From positions 37,047,733-37,111,732 of the forward strand of contig NC_068571.1 of NCBI RefSeq assembly GCF_025698545.1: DNA of 64,000 bases. Reading direction: 5' to 3'. Shown one piece after another: positions 33,826 through 46,164 of this stretch. The DNA comes from Gossypium raimondii. Lineage: Eukaryota; Streptophyta; Magnoliopsida; Malvales; Malvaceae. The notes under the pieces are model-generated. The model worked only from the letters and a program-made list of their open reading frames with translations. It was not told where the DNA came from and ran no database searches. Numbering within the stretch: the first letter of the stretch is position 1; the number at the start of each line of letters is the position of its first letter. A program made the position numbers and the translations under genes.

Positions 33826-35727
33826 TCAAAACTCTGCAACTTCAGTCTGATCAAAATAGCAACCAGTAGGGCCTCCGTCGGGGATGAGAGCACATTTAAC
33901 GGGGCCTCTAGCGCCCTCTTCTGTCATGATCACCCCCGTGTGCCAATTCAAGTCAGTGTTAACATAACCAGGATGAACACAATTTATGCACATATTTGGA
34001 TATTTTCTGGCTAGAATTCTTGTGTAACATTTAGGACCACCTTCGACATGCTGTAGGCTGGCAGCATTAACGGCCATCCGTTAGCTTCAAGAGCATTGTC
34101 TTTAAAATCCTTCAAGAATATTTGCAATATGCCGTCCAGTTTCTCTTCAGTTAGATTCTCTATATCTCTAAGTTCATTTCTGATGCTTTCACCAGGAACC
34201 CTCTACAAAATTTGAAGTTTACCATTATGCAATTGTGATGCCATTATGTACCATTTCATTGGCCTTTTCCGAACTTTCTACAAGATTATGGCACAGCCAG
34301 TGAAACAAAATTGTATAATAAATGTATTTATTAAAAGTTTATATAGAAACCAAGTAAAGCTTTGGTTAAAATGGTAAAGTTGAAGATTTGAAAACCACAG
34401 TGACTCAAGTTAAAATCTCACCATGTATGTCAAGAGCTTCAACAACAGTATAGTGTATAGAGATAACAATGGATTTTTACCTAATAGACTAGGAATTCTC
34501 AATTCAGTGAGTTTAGTCTTTATTCAATGATTAAAGCGAAGAATAAAACTAACTAGTTATGAGATTAAGCTCAAATTGTCACTGTATTACGGTCAATATT
34601 AATTTTGTTTTTACTGTAATTTGATTGATTTAGATGAATTATACTATTATATTTCTTATTCTTTTCCTATCTAACATGGCAAAATTCAATAAATTTGAAG
34701 TATATTAAAAATTCAAAAAAAATCAACATTAGATATAATATAAAACAAAAATTTATCCCAATCTCATTAATTATCTTGAAATAAAAATCATAATGAAAGT
34801 ACCTTTAATTCGCTCCGAAGAGAAGAAACATTGACAATCCTAGCTCCTGAACTGGACAGCTGCAGCAGAGGGAGAAGGGTTTCAGTAACTCTTTGGACAC
34901 CATAGTAATTAGTATTCAAGCAAACTTCTGCCTCTTCATATGTATACTTCATCACGCTTTGGACCATCTTTGCCACCTTCCCTGACAGCTGCACCAACAA
35001 CTAATTAGCTCATTCATATAAATAATGGCTATAATACTGAGAAACACAAAGCTCCCCAACTATTAAGTTCTTGTACTTAACTTACCCATGCTGTAGAATC
35101 TATACCTAAGGCTTTGAGTTCATCTTCGTCAACTATAGCACCACTGGCTCCCGCATTATTTACCTGTCAAATGTAATATGATTTTATGAGCAATTGCAAA
35201 ACTACAAATTTGAAATCATGTTGTCAAGATGCAGGCGATTAAGGTTGCTTTTGAAGATCTCTGTATAGGGTACTTACACCGACATTCATAGTTCATACCA
35301 AACTGCGTAACAGGGATCCTTACCAAGATATCAAGTCTTCCAAACTTCTGAGATAAGAAATCAGCCAATGATTCAACGCTAGCTTGATCCAAAACATTGA
35401 GTTGATGGAAAACTACATTTGACAATCCCAGCTGGTGGAGCTTGGCGGTTGCCTCATTTCCCCTCACTTTATTTCTAGCTGTTAATACAACTGCTACGCC
35501 ATTTGAAGCGAGCTGCCTTACAATCTCAAACCCGATGCCCTTGTTTGCTCCGGTCACTACGGCATATCTACAAACACCGACAAGCGAAAATCCACCATCA
35601 ACGAAACCACTTTAAACGATTTGACTGCCTGAAAACTGACCAATAAACCATATATAACTAACCTCTCTGCTTCATGTTTTCCACTGTTTTCCATTTCTGC
35701 AAGTCTTGAAGAATCTGAGTCTGCCAT
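33826..35727 (-). pseudogene. Short-chain dehydrogenase/reductase gene (salutaridine/neomenthol reductase-like) with a 1-bp frameshift
   Basis: Five exons on the minus strand: 35727-35663, 35567-35324, 35163-35086, 34988-34803 and 34202-33826. Introns are GT-AG and phases agree up to exon 5. The product is a classical NADPH-binding SDR: TGANKGIG (cofactor loop), VNNAGASG, ARIVNVSS and the catalytic AYSMSKVV (YxxxK). The last exon is 377 bases, one short of a multiple of three. After KVVLN near 34027 the frame slips and hits a TAG at 34011-34013, giving ~254 residues. The other frame carries the normal C-terminus (TRILARKYPNMCINCVHPGY...GYVNTDLN...GARGPVKCALIPDGGPTGCYFD). With one base restored it would be 316 residues, the usual family length. 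It is either a recent pseudogene or a sequence error. Such enzymes reduce carbonyl groups of terpenoids, alkaloids and aldehydes in the cytosol; substrate unknown. Confidence 0.8.
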
Positions 35728-35785
35728 TGAAGTGAACCGATGAATGGAAATACCGGACAGCAAACCAAAAGGTTAATTCTCAAAA

Positions 35786-35957
35786 TAAGTAACATTCATA
35801 TTCAATATAAAGAAAGAAAAAAAAATCACAGAGTGTCTTACCTCTCTTTTAGTCGTTTTGCCCTCTCTTTTTCAACCTGTTTTCTTCTCAGATCTTTCTC
35901 TTAGCATATACGCGGATTTCGAAAAACAATTAGAGAACTACACTGTTTTATTTTATA
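35786..35957 (-). promoter_or_regulatory. Promoter/5' leader of the dehydrogenase gene, with possible leader intron
   Basis: On the minus strand TATAAAA lies at 35957-35951. An AAAAGAGAG|GTAAGA donor-like site near 35840 could start a short intron in the leader, with its acceptor between ~35786 and the ATG at 35727. Acceptor choice is uncertain. Confidence 0.35.
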
Positions 35958-37199
35958 TTATACGGATGGCAAAAACGGCTAAATAAGGCTTATATGCCAA
36001 TTCTTTTTCAATCAGTCCTTTACGTCATTTTAAATTTTATTTAGAGAAATAGGTGATTTAAAAAGTGAGCTCAACGGCATTTAACTATACACGCTTTTCC
36101 TTTAATTGAATGGTTTTATTTTTGAGTTTCAAATTCATTTTTTTATATCATGTTGTTTTAAGTCTCTTCTTATTTTTCTTCTATGAATATTTTTAACATA
36201 TTAATTTCCTTAGTTAAATGGTTAAATAATAATATTTTGTATATGTATTTCACAGGTAAACATAATGATATTTCAAATAATTAATTGAAATATTTCACAT
36301 ATAAAAATATTTGAAATATCATACTCACAATGTAGATGAAAAACAATGATATTTGAAATATTTTACATATAAAATAATAATTATATTCAAAATAATTATT
36401 TCATTTTATAATATTAGAAATCACCATACCCACAATATATGTGGAGAAAATAAATATTTGACATATAAATATTATATGTAAAGAAAAATAGAGTAATGTC
36501 CGATCTTTTTAGATTTATGAGTAAGTAAATTTGGTGTCGTCGTTCGAATTTGATTAATGATTATTTATTTTTCTGTACAATATTTTCATTTTAATTTTAT
36601 ATTAAACATGTGAAACAATTTTTTGGTAAAGATGAGTGAACGAATTAGAGTCGTTATTTATTATGACAGTCAAATTTGCGAAATTGAAATTGAGGTCATT
36701 TTGTATTATCCCAATCTACATAATTAGCTTTTAACCGGAGCATCAAACTGAACGAGCTTCTATCAAGAGTTAGATATCTAACGTCAATGAACCTTGTAAG
36801 ATATAATACATTTGAGTTTGAAATATAGATATCTACCATCAATGAACCATGTAAGATATGATACATTTGAGCTCAAATGCGACATAGATGTTGAGTTAAT
36901 GTTTAATAGGCATTGCTCAACTAGAAATGTTAACTAGAGTTATATATCCAGTTTGTCGATGTAAAGGAGGGTGGTCCCAGTTCGACAACAGTTTCAGTTA
37001 ATTTATTTTAGGAACAGGAAGCAGAAAATCCAATCACGTAGTTGTGCGGTGGTTTCATAGCGTTGTTGCAAAGCTCATATCAAAGAATGCCAGAATCATT
37101 TATGGAAAAACATTTCTTGGTTTCAACCTTTAATTTCAACTTTGACATACAATTGAGGTTAGTTGGTAACCCAAATGTAGAGACTCCAACATGACATTT
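35958..37199. other. AT-rich intergenic DNA
   Basis: Around 36240-36480 the phrases AATGATATTT(C/G)AAATA and ATATTTCACATATAAAA recur in both orientations, a decayed foldback-like patch. Near 36770-36860 a ~60 base segment (TAGATATCTA.C.TCAATGAACC.TGTAAGATAT.ATACATTTGAG) is present twice in tandem. No coding match. Confidence 0.4.
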
Positions 37200-37770
37200 T
37201 GTGAATGTCTTTCATTTCAACTTATGCAGATATGCCATCAAGTTACATGAATGGAAAATTCGTAAGTAATATTGGTTTTAGCGTAAGTTTGACGAGAACA
37301 AATGATGTTTTGCCAACAAACTACACTAGCGAAAGGACATACAATTCGGTACATGAAACTGCAATTGGGATTGATAATGAAGAGGAAGTTGAGAATGAAG
37401 AGGAAGTTAAAATCGATTATGATCCAATCTAGGAGTCTGAACTCGATGGTTTAGAAATTGCATTATTTTCTAAACTAGAGATCGTTCCTTCCAAACCAGA
37501 GGAGAATGATTTTGACAATGAAGGTCCAGACAATGCTAGAAGAACTCAACTAGATTTTACGAGGTATGAACCTCCACCCTACATGCTTAATAGCAACATT
37601 AATGCTTAAGATGGGTTAGAATTTTCAAAACTTCCTCATAGAAGACCCGGTCATGCGAGTTCTACTAATTTCGACGATTTACAAGTTGAAATGGAGTTTT
37701 CCTCCAAAGATATTATTATTGCAGTAAAACGATTTAGTAAGCATGGGTCAATTCCCATGTTACAAAATCA
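37200..37770 (+). mobile_element. Second MULE remnant, transposase N-terminal part
   Basis: Frames (37205-37432, then continuing past stops) give an acidic linker (IDNEEEVENEEEV) followed by LPHRRPGHASSTNFDDLQVE and MEFSSKDIIIAVKRFSKHGS. This is the start of the MuDR-type DNA-binding region of a MULE family different from that at 21700-25740. It ends near 37770, where minus-strand LINE sequence begins. Confidence 0.55.
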
Positions 37771-38214
37771 AGAAATCATGAATGCAACCATTCGAGAAAC
37801 CTTGCTCATTGTTTCTCGAAGGACCATAAAATCTTATTAAATTCTCCTATTGTCATCCACAGTAGGCACCTGCTAGAATGAAGAGAACCTAATAAGGTCC
37901 ATGAATTATGCCAAAAATGTCCTTTCAGCAATCTTTGTCAAAATTCTTAGTTCCCCAATTAAGCTTTTCGCCTTATCCAAATTAGGGGCAAGACCAGTAG
38001 AGGATTTCCCTTTTGAGCCCGCAAAGAGAGACAAAGTAGAACAATCCATACTGTTTGACTGTAAATTCATATATGGTATTTGCATTGATTAAGGCCTGCA
38101 ATGAGAAGTTATTAATAAAAGACACAGAATCCACAAAGAGTTTCCAAATTGTCTCATTTAATGGAGTCTTTGATGATATTGGATTAAGGACACCTTAGAT
38201 CATCTTTTCAATTG
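37770..38214 (-). mobile_element. LINE remnant, endonuclease region (left piece of split LINE)
   Basis: Minus-strand frames near 37790-37880 give a WMTIGEFNKILWSFEK segment, which resembles the G-D-F-N-E-I-L core of an AP-endonuclease-like LINE ORF2 with the catalytic Asp changed to Glu. The ORF1-like piece lies on the same strand at 54901-55460, on the other side of the Copia insertion, in the order expected for one LINE. Confidence 0.45.
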
Positions 38215-38219
38215 GGGAT

Positions 38220-38418
38220 TGACAAGAATAAGATAATATCTTTAAATATTATTGATAAAAATCAAGAGTATACATAATATTTATACAACAGTAGTCACAT
38301 AGGAATAGGAAAGATATATAATATATTCCTAAATGTATTCTTAAATATATGCCTAAAAGATATACAATAATATACAATATATTCCTAAAAGATAATATCC
38401 CATAATAATATACTAACA
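38220..38418 (-). repeat. Copia 3' LTR (199 bp)
   Basis: TG...CA ends on the minus strand, preceded by a purine tract and followed by the GGGAT duplication. Confidence 0.85.
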
Positions 38419-38439
38419 CCTCCTCAAGTTGGAGCATGC

Positions 38440-41400
38440 AAATCATAAATGCCCAACTTGCTAAGAAGGTATTTAAATTGCGGTTTACCAAGCACCTTTA
38501 TAAAAATGTTAGCCAAATGAATAAAGGTCAGAACATAAGAAGGTGCAATCAACCTATCCTTAACTGTATCCCTAATAAAGTGGCAATCAACTTCAATATG
38601 TTTAGTATGCTCGTAAAATTCAGGATTTTATGCAATATGCAATGCAGATTGACTATCACAAAATAAAGGAATATCTTTAGGATATGAACACCTAAGCTCA
38701 ATAGTAAGGCCTTCAACCACTTCAGCTCACAAGTGACAGAAGCCATAGACATATACTTAGCATTGGTGGAAGAACGAGAAACAATATGTTGTTTTTTAGT
38801 TTTCTAAGAAATAGAAGATTGTCTCAGAAAGACAAGCTAACCAGTAAACGAATGTCGAGTTAACGAAAAAGTAGCCCAATTCGAATCATACCACCCATTT
38901 AAGGAGAAATCATTATCAGATCTTAATAAAATCCTTTGGAAGGAGAACCTTTCAAGTATTGGGCTATATATGGAGCTACATCTTAATTCTCCTGCCTGGA
39001 CTCATGCATAAACTGAAATAAGACATGAATCAAGAATGCTAAATCAGGTCTGGTCACTGCCAAATACATCAAACGACCCATTAACAGTCTGTATGACTTA
39101 GGACAAGTCAAAACTGCCTATGTAGCATGCGCAAATATATGATTTTGCTCGATTGACGATTCTGCGGGCTTTACTCCTAAAATATCCATCTCTGAAATAA
39201 TATCAAGTGCTTATTTCCTTTGACAAAGAAATATACCTAAAAAACTACGAGCTATCTCTATCCCTAAAAAATATTTTAAAACACCAAGATCCTTCATATG
39301 GAAGAAAAAATTGTGATACCTATTAAAAGTTCTCTAAGCAACGGAATCGTTTCCAGAAATAAGCAAATCATCAACATAAACTAGCACATTTATGTGCATA
39401 GATCCCTTAATGCATGTAAAGAGAGAATAATCACAATATGATTGAAGAAATCCATACCCTTTCAGTGCAGTAACCAACACTGATGACTCTATTTTAATCC
39501 ATACAAAGACTTGCGCAAACAACAAACCATTCTAGGCTTATCAGGGGCAAAACCTAGAATAAGCTATATGAAGCTTCTTCATCTTCATCAAGATCACTAT
39601 GCAGAAAGGCATTATGTACATCCATTTGATGTAACTCCCAATTTTTTGAAGCTGTAATGCTAAGAAAGCACGAATAGTCACTATTTTCGCCATAGCAGCA
39701 AAAGTTTCATTATAGTAAATACCCTATACTTGGTGATTATCAAAAAAAAAAATAAGGGGAGCTTTAAGTCTCTCAGTACTTCCATTGGAGTTATATTTAA
39801 TCTTGTACACCCACTTACTACCTAGAGCTTTCTTTCCAGGAGGAAGTGTCTCTATAGACCAATTGCCATTATCTTCCAAAGTACGAATCTACTTTTACAT
39901 AGCATCACGCCATCCTACATCCTTTACAGCCTCTTTAAAAGACTGTGGCTCAACCCCTACAGTAATAGTTGCAAAACAATTTCGATGTTTCATAGTAAAT
40001 TTGTCACAATTAGCATAATGCACCACAGGAAATAAAGTACTTGAGGAAGGCTCTGAAGTAGGTGAGGTGGGAGATGGACTTTTCTTTATGGCGATATGAG
40101 TGAAAAAATCCTGAAGCTTTATTGAGGGAAATTTTTCCCAATGCTCTTGTCCCAATTCAGACGCATTATTGCCCAAAGCCCCATATATCCCTGTGTCATT
40201 AGAAAAAAAAAAGAAAACACCACATGTGTCAAAGAATCCGCAGGTGGCAAACTCATAGGCTGCGAAGGAACTATTGCAGGCTGTGACACTTCTGACTCAC
40301 CAAGATATGTATCAAAAATCACATCTGCACTTCCATATGGCAGAGCGACATGGTTGAGCTCAATGGTTGCAGCATTCCTATCCAAATACGAAAAAATATC
40401 CTTAAAAAATTTGACATCATGGGACACAAAAAACTTCTTAGAATCCACATCATATAAATACCAACCCTTTTTGTCAAAAGGATACCCAACGAAAACACAC
40501 TTTCAACTTCGACTAGCAAAATTATCACCTTTAGAACGTTGATTATGAGCAAAATAGTAGCAACCAAACACACGAAGATCATCAAACAAAAGAGGTATAC
40601 CAAAAAACATTTCATAGGGTGTTTTACCATGAAGAAGAGGTGAATGAGTTTGATTGATAAGATGAGAAGTAGTCAAAACACACTCCCCAAAAAAGATATA
40701 GGTAGATTTTCTTGAAAATGCAAAGCATGAGCCACATTTAAAATATGTTGATGTTTCCTCTCCACTCTCCCATTTTGTTAAGGAGTACCAACACAAGCTG
40801 TTTGGAAAATAATGTCATTTATAAGAAAATAATATTGGAGACAATTAAATTCTATCTCATTATAACTTCTAACAAACTTTATCTGTTGAGAAATTTGAGG
40901 ATCAATCATAGTAATAAATGACATGAAAATCTTGAAAACATCCTTCTTATTAACCAATAGATATACCTAAACAACATAGGAGAAATCATCAACCAATGTA
41001 AAAAATAATGAGATTCACGAGATGAAGGAGTGTCATGCAAACCCTATAAATCACAATGAACTAACTCAAAAATACGAGTGGCTTTTTATTCACTAATTAG
41101 AAAGTTATTTCTTGTTTGCTTAACATGATGACAAATTTTGCATGATTTATTCAAATGTTCTCTAGAGTTACTAACATAGAGAAGTAACTTCACAACTTTT
41201 TTGAAAGGGTGACCCAATTTTCTATGCCAAAGCTCCAAAGAGGATGTAGCTTCAATTGAAACCGCTTTAACCATTGATATTTGCTGGAAGTAGTAAAGTC
41301 CATTCCGCCTCTCACCTGCTCCAATCAACTCTCTCGAATGAATGTCCTGAATAACACATATGTTAGTAGAAAATTGGACAAAATAATTCATATCATCATT

Positions 41401-41771
41401 CAACTGTGAAATCGAAATTAAATTGTAGTTTAATTTAGGAACCTAAAGAACATGTTTTAAGTGAATTTTGCTTGTCAATTTAATCATTCCTTTTTGGATA
41501 GCCACCACTGTTTGACCATAAAGGAGTCCCACGAAACATGTTACAACTTTTGAAACATTCGTCAAACATATAAGATCACCTGTAACATGATTTGAACACC
41601 CCAAATCAATAATCCAATTATTCTTGGACTCACCATTCAACCGATTGGTAGTGGACTGTGTATTATCGAACACCGCCAGAAGAGATTGCCATTGCTCAAC
41701 GGTAAAATCAGGAAGTGTCGTCCTCCTAACTTAGGCGGTGGTGGTGGAGAAGTCGAATCATCACTAGCCAT
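38440..41771 (-). pseudogene. Copia gag-pol remnant
   Basis: Read on the minus strand from an ATG at 41771. A short gag start (MASDDSTSPPPPPKLGG) runs almost at once into the protease region (NNWIIDLGCSNHVTGD, with the active-site D-S-G reading D-L-G). Then follow the pre-integrase domain (LELWHRKLGHP near 41230), integrase pieces (40300-40800, including THSPLLHGKTPYEMFFG), and RT with [15 protein letters not shown] (near 39370). Most of gag is missing and many stops interrupt pol. RNase H sequence near 38600-38800 is badly decayed. Dead. Confidence 0.75.
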
Positions 41772-41804
41772 TGAGAATGATAAAAAAAATTTGTGTTAAA
41801 CACC

Positions 41805-44024
41805 TGTAATCACTGAATTTTGTCCGGTCTGTAGTTCGTGTTTTGTTTTATTTTATTTCATTTTATATATATGTTTTTTTTAATAATTTTTTGGGATTGG
41901 CCTCATTTGGGCTTAATGATTGGGTCCAATGGTTGGGCCTTTGGGGTTTGGGTAATTGGGTTTTAAGTAATTAGATTTTAAGCTTGTTTGGGCTTTAGCC
42001 CATTTTTATTTTTATTTTTATTTTTATAATAATTTTAAATATTAATTAAATAGTCATAATAAAATTTAAAAAAAATACAAAAAAATAAATGGCATTTTAG
42101 CCTTCGAACTTTTCAAAATTTACATTTTGGCCCCATATTTCCCTGAAATTACATTTTTCCCCTGGAAATTTTACACCCTTTACATTTTGGTCCTTCTGGG
42201 CATGACAAGACTGCCCCCAACCAGCATTCTTGCGTGCCCCGCTTGTCACGCCTGCCACCCCCAATGCATGGCCTTCCTTCCCCTAGCCACCTGCAGACAA
42301 AGGAATAGAAGACAAAAATGGTAAGATTAAAAGAGGAAAATGGAAGAGAAGAAGGGGGGGCAATCGAAAAAAAAAGGAGAAAAAGTGCAGAGAAAATTCA
42401 AAAAAATCCAAACAATAACAGCCCTCGCCACCGTCGTGCCACTACCCGCCACCGCAGCCACCGTACCACCACCTAGAAGCCAAGAGAAATTGAAACAAAA
42501 AGAGAAGCAAAACAAAAACGCAGCAGCAAAAAAACAAGAAAAAAGCAAAAAAGGTCCAAAAGAAAGCCCACGTCGTCCCTTCATCGCCATCAGGTACCAC
42601 CACCGCCGTTGTACCTGTGGAGGAAGCGCCTCAAAGGCGCGCGTGGGGTTAAGGTGCGAAGAAGAAGAAGAAAGAAGAAAGAAAAAAGAAGAAGAAAAAG
42701 GGAGAAGAAAAAGAGAAAAGAAAAAGAGAAAGTAAAAGAAAAAAATTAAAAGTCAGTCGAGTCACCGAATTCATCGCTATGTTGGGTGAATATCGATAGC
42801 TCGTGTTAAATTCGGGACGCCCTTTTAAAAATAAAAAAAATTCAAAAATCCCCGTATTTAAAAATTTCTCGTGTTTTAATAGAATCCCGATTAAATGTTA
42901 AATTGAATTGAGTTAACACTAATTCGATGGTTTCATCGCCATATCGGGATGAATATCATCGATTCGTGTTAAATACGGTATTTTTTAAAGAAAAATCGTG
43001 TTTCAAAAATTTTCATATCTTCAAAAATTTCTCGTATTTCAAAAAATCTTCACTTTTTACGTTTTCAAAAAAAAATCCGTGTTTCAAAAAACTCTCTTGA
43101 ATACTCTTTGATGTTATCGTGTTTTCAAAAAATTCCCGTGTTTGACAAATTTTCGTGTTTTCATGTTCTCAAAAAATTCTCATGTTTCAAAAAGCTTCGT
43201 GTTTTCAAAAATCCTCATGTTTCCAAAATCTTTGTGTTTTCAAAATTCTAGTGTAACAAAAATTTTCATATTTTCAAAAATTTCCCGTGTTTTCAAACAT
43301 TCTCGTTTTTCGAAAATTTTCTTGTTTTCAGAAAAAATTTCTGTGTTTTATATATTTTCGTGTTTTCAAAAAAAAATCCCGTCTTTCAAAAATTTTCGTG
43401 TTTTCAAAAATTGACCGTGTTTCATAAATTTCCGTGTTTCAAAAAAAAATCTTATGTTTCGTAATTTATCAAATCTTTTGTGTTTTCAAAATAAAATTTT
43501 GTGTTTTCAAAATTTTCGTGTTTCAAAAAGAAAATTCGTGTTTTGAAAAAATTCTCATGTTTCAAATTTTTCGTGTTTTTTAAAAAAAATTTCGTGTTTC
43601 TAAAATTCTTGCGTTTTAAAAAAAAATTCGTGTTTTCAAAAAAAAGGGTTGTTGTGTTTCAAAATTCTCCTGTTTCAATCGAATCATGACTAATATTAAA
43701 TTGAACTCATATTTTTGAAAATGAAGACAACACGCGTTTAACGAGATACCAATTTTGGGCGTCGCGAGGGTGCTAATACCTTCCTCGCGTGTAACCGACT
43801 CTCGAACCCTAATTTTCTCTAGATTTTGACGTGGACCTAAAATTGACTCTTTTTCAGAAAATTTGAAAAATAAATTTTCTTTTAAAAAAAGAGAATTTAT
43901 TAGGTGTCCGATCACACCTAGAAAAAAGATTGGTGGCGACTCCCTTTGAAATCGGAATTCCGTTTTCAAATTTTCAACAATCAATTCGATTAGCGCCCGT
44001 GCCCAAAATTTTTAGGTCGCTACA
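41805..44024 (+). repeat. Tat element 5' LTR (2220 bp, internally deleted)
   Basis: Aligns by eye with 51917-54689 throughout but lacks 537 bases present there (52879-53415). The join falls at a TCG shared by both sides of the lost segment. Confidence 0.9.
43010..43690. repeat. Short degenerate repeats TTTTCGTGTTTCAAAAA in the 5' LTR
   Basis: Some 30 or more copies of a ~17-28 base phrase, TTTTC(A)AAAA..TT(C/T)CGTG, follow one another. The same tract occurs in the 3' LTR at 53640-54350. It produces spurious Phe/Lys/Ser-rich open frames. Confidence 0.8.
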
Positions 44025-44026
44025 GC

Positions 44027-44044
44027 TGGCGACTCCGCTGGGGA
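44027..44044 (+). promoter_or_regulatory. Primer binding site of the Tat element
   Basis: TGGCGACTCCGCTGGGGA begins two bases after the 5' LTR. It starts with TGG, as required to pair with the CCA end of a tRNA. I recall this sequence as the arginine-tRNA-type site of Tat/Ogre elements; the tRNA identity is from memory. Confidence 0.75.
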
Positions 44045-46164
44045 CTTTTGAGAGTCGAGTCTAGTGTTAAACGCGTGTTGTCAAATTTTTAAAATCCTTT
44101 GTTCAAATTAATTTTTAATCGTGATCCTTGAATTTTATTTTTTGAAAAGTCATGCATTTGCATTCGGTTTTTTTAATTAATATTTTTCTAACTTGTTTTG
44201 TCTTTCTGTTTTTTTCAGCTTTAAGTTTTACGTTTTTTTAGTTGTTTTAGTAAAAATAAAATTTAAAAGGTTTGTGAGTTTCTCCCCACACACCGTGCAC
44301 TTGCATTTTTTGCATAACATGAGCTCTCTGCCCGGGCTTCGTCCGTTTAAGTGGAAGTAAACGCTACGCCTTCGTGAGTTAACTCGTCCCTCCGCACAGG
44401 CTAGTAATTACTTCCGGGTTACATATGACTTATGCTTTCGTGAGTTAACTTGTCCCTCCGCATAGGCATAAGTAAATGTAATCCCTCGAATTGAACTCGC
44501 AAGCCCATGACGGGCGATAACCGAGGCTCCATACTTACCTTAGTAGGTGACAGTATGGACAATTCGAGTACCTTTCTAGAACCAAAACCACATATAGTGA
44601 ACTGTACTAGCCACCCAATTAGAGTCATGCCGAACCTCTGTCCGTTTGATAGTTCCCAAAATAAGTAGACGGGAGAAACGCCTCTTACCTTTTATTTCTT
44701 TTACATTTACACTTATTTACAAATGAATTGAGTCTGTTTAATAAATTGGGCCGGATAGATTGTCTGATGGTATGTAGGGGAGGTTTCTTGTAAAGCATGT
44801 TGGGGAAAAAAAATGTTGGTCTATTCCACCAAATTGCGTGATTGAATAGCTTAATTTATTAAATTTTTCATAGTCTTTATTTCTCTTCTTCTGTTTATAT
44901 CTGTTGTGATCTCTAACCAAGATTATTTGTTCTTTATTTTATTTTTCATCATGCATCGTAGACATCTCATTAGGAAGGTGTTGATTAGAGATTGGTTGCC
45001 AAAAACGGGTTTCTGATGGAGGAGTCAATTACACAAGTAACCGAGAAAAATGCTGTAGTTCGAGATTGGTCATTGAGAACTCAGAAAGCGAAAGGGGACA
45101 GTTTGAAGGAAGGATACACCTCTGATTTTCCCGAGCGTGTGACTTTGAATGCTCGTCAGAACGATCTCGAACACTTGACTGGGATTTGGAAACAATGGGA
45201 CTCAGGCACTAGGGGCATCTTCATTGGCAAAATATTTTGTAATGGACTCTTTTGGATTAATGAAACGCCAAAATATGGGGCTAACTTGAAATCAACACCA
45301 TTCTTTGCATATTTATGCATGACTGACATTCATCATCCATCCATTCATTCATTCATTGCATGCATATATCACCCTAATCATTCGCTAAGGCCAAAACCGT
45401 ATAATCCACAATTGCAACACTACAAGTCTGGAATCACGTCATTCTAGAGCTATGGATGATGAACTCAACGAGAGTGATACAATTGAGGATATTTCAATGA
45501 TACGCTCTTATCCCCCAAGACATATTTTGAACAATTAGACTGCTATAGACCTTATTGTAGTTTCTAAGTCCTCTTCAGAGTAATGCCCAATGTTAATTCT
45601 CCATTATTTTGTATGCCCCTAAGTAATGGGATTCCTTTTGTAAGAGCTTATGTTTGTTATTTATCATTTCAATGAACATTAATGAAGATGCATTTTGTCA
45701 TGGTCTTTTCATTTCCATTAGTTTTGTAATTATTCCCTCTTCTCACAACCTTTCCTTACATGTATCTCATATCATTCCATAACATTGTGTTTGTTGATTC
45801 CAATACTTTGATGCTCCCCTATAGCAGTCTTTTCTATCCGCCTTTCAAGTGCTCAGATATCCATGGCATGAACAATCCCGTTACAAGTCTTGAAATCGAT
45901 TTCGAGAATGCTATTTGTTTAGGAGAATTCGAAGCCGAGGAAGATGCTGAAAATTGTGACCCGTCTCCTGACTTACTGAGAATGGTAGAACAAGAAGAGA
46001 AACATATCTTACCCCATCAAGAATCTGTTGAGGTAGTGAACTTGGGGAATGAATAAAAGAAACAAGAAGTGAAGATTGGGACTTCTATTTCAGAAAACAC
46101 AAGACGGGATTTGATCACCTTGCTCCATGAGTACAAGGATGTGTTTGCCTAGTCTTATCAGGAT
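44045..46164 (+). pseudogene. Tat leader, gag remnant and gag-pol junction
   Basis: The leader has two ~40 base direct copies of TTCGTGAGTTAACT(C/T)GTCCCTCCGCA (about 44370 and 44440). A gag N-terminal piece follows (44992-45230: VVRDWSLRTQKAKGDSL, QNDLEHLTGIWKQWD). The rest of gag and the protease active site are not seen. A Glu-rich linker at 45880-46050 (LGEFEAEEDAENCDPSPDLL) precedes RT. A stop near 46054 and another at 46150 separate it from the pol frame. Confidence 0.6.

Noticed and set aside
42327..42735. Open frames on both strands (87-131 codons) in the Tat 5' LTR
   Set aside because: Low-complexity Lys/Glu/Arg-rich on plus and Phe/Ser/Pro-rich on minus, produced by a purine-rich tract. 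The same frames recur in the 3' LTR at 52253-53226. No domain.
43142..43984. Phe/Lys/Ser-rich open frames (repeated at 53583-54661)
   Set aside because: They arise from the short TTTTCGTGTTTCAAAAA repeats of the LTR and are not genes.
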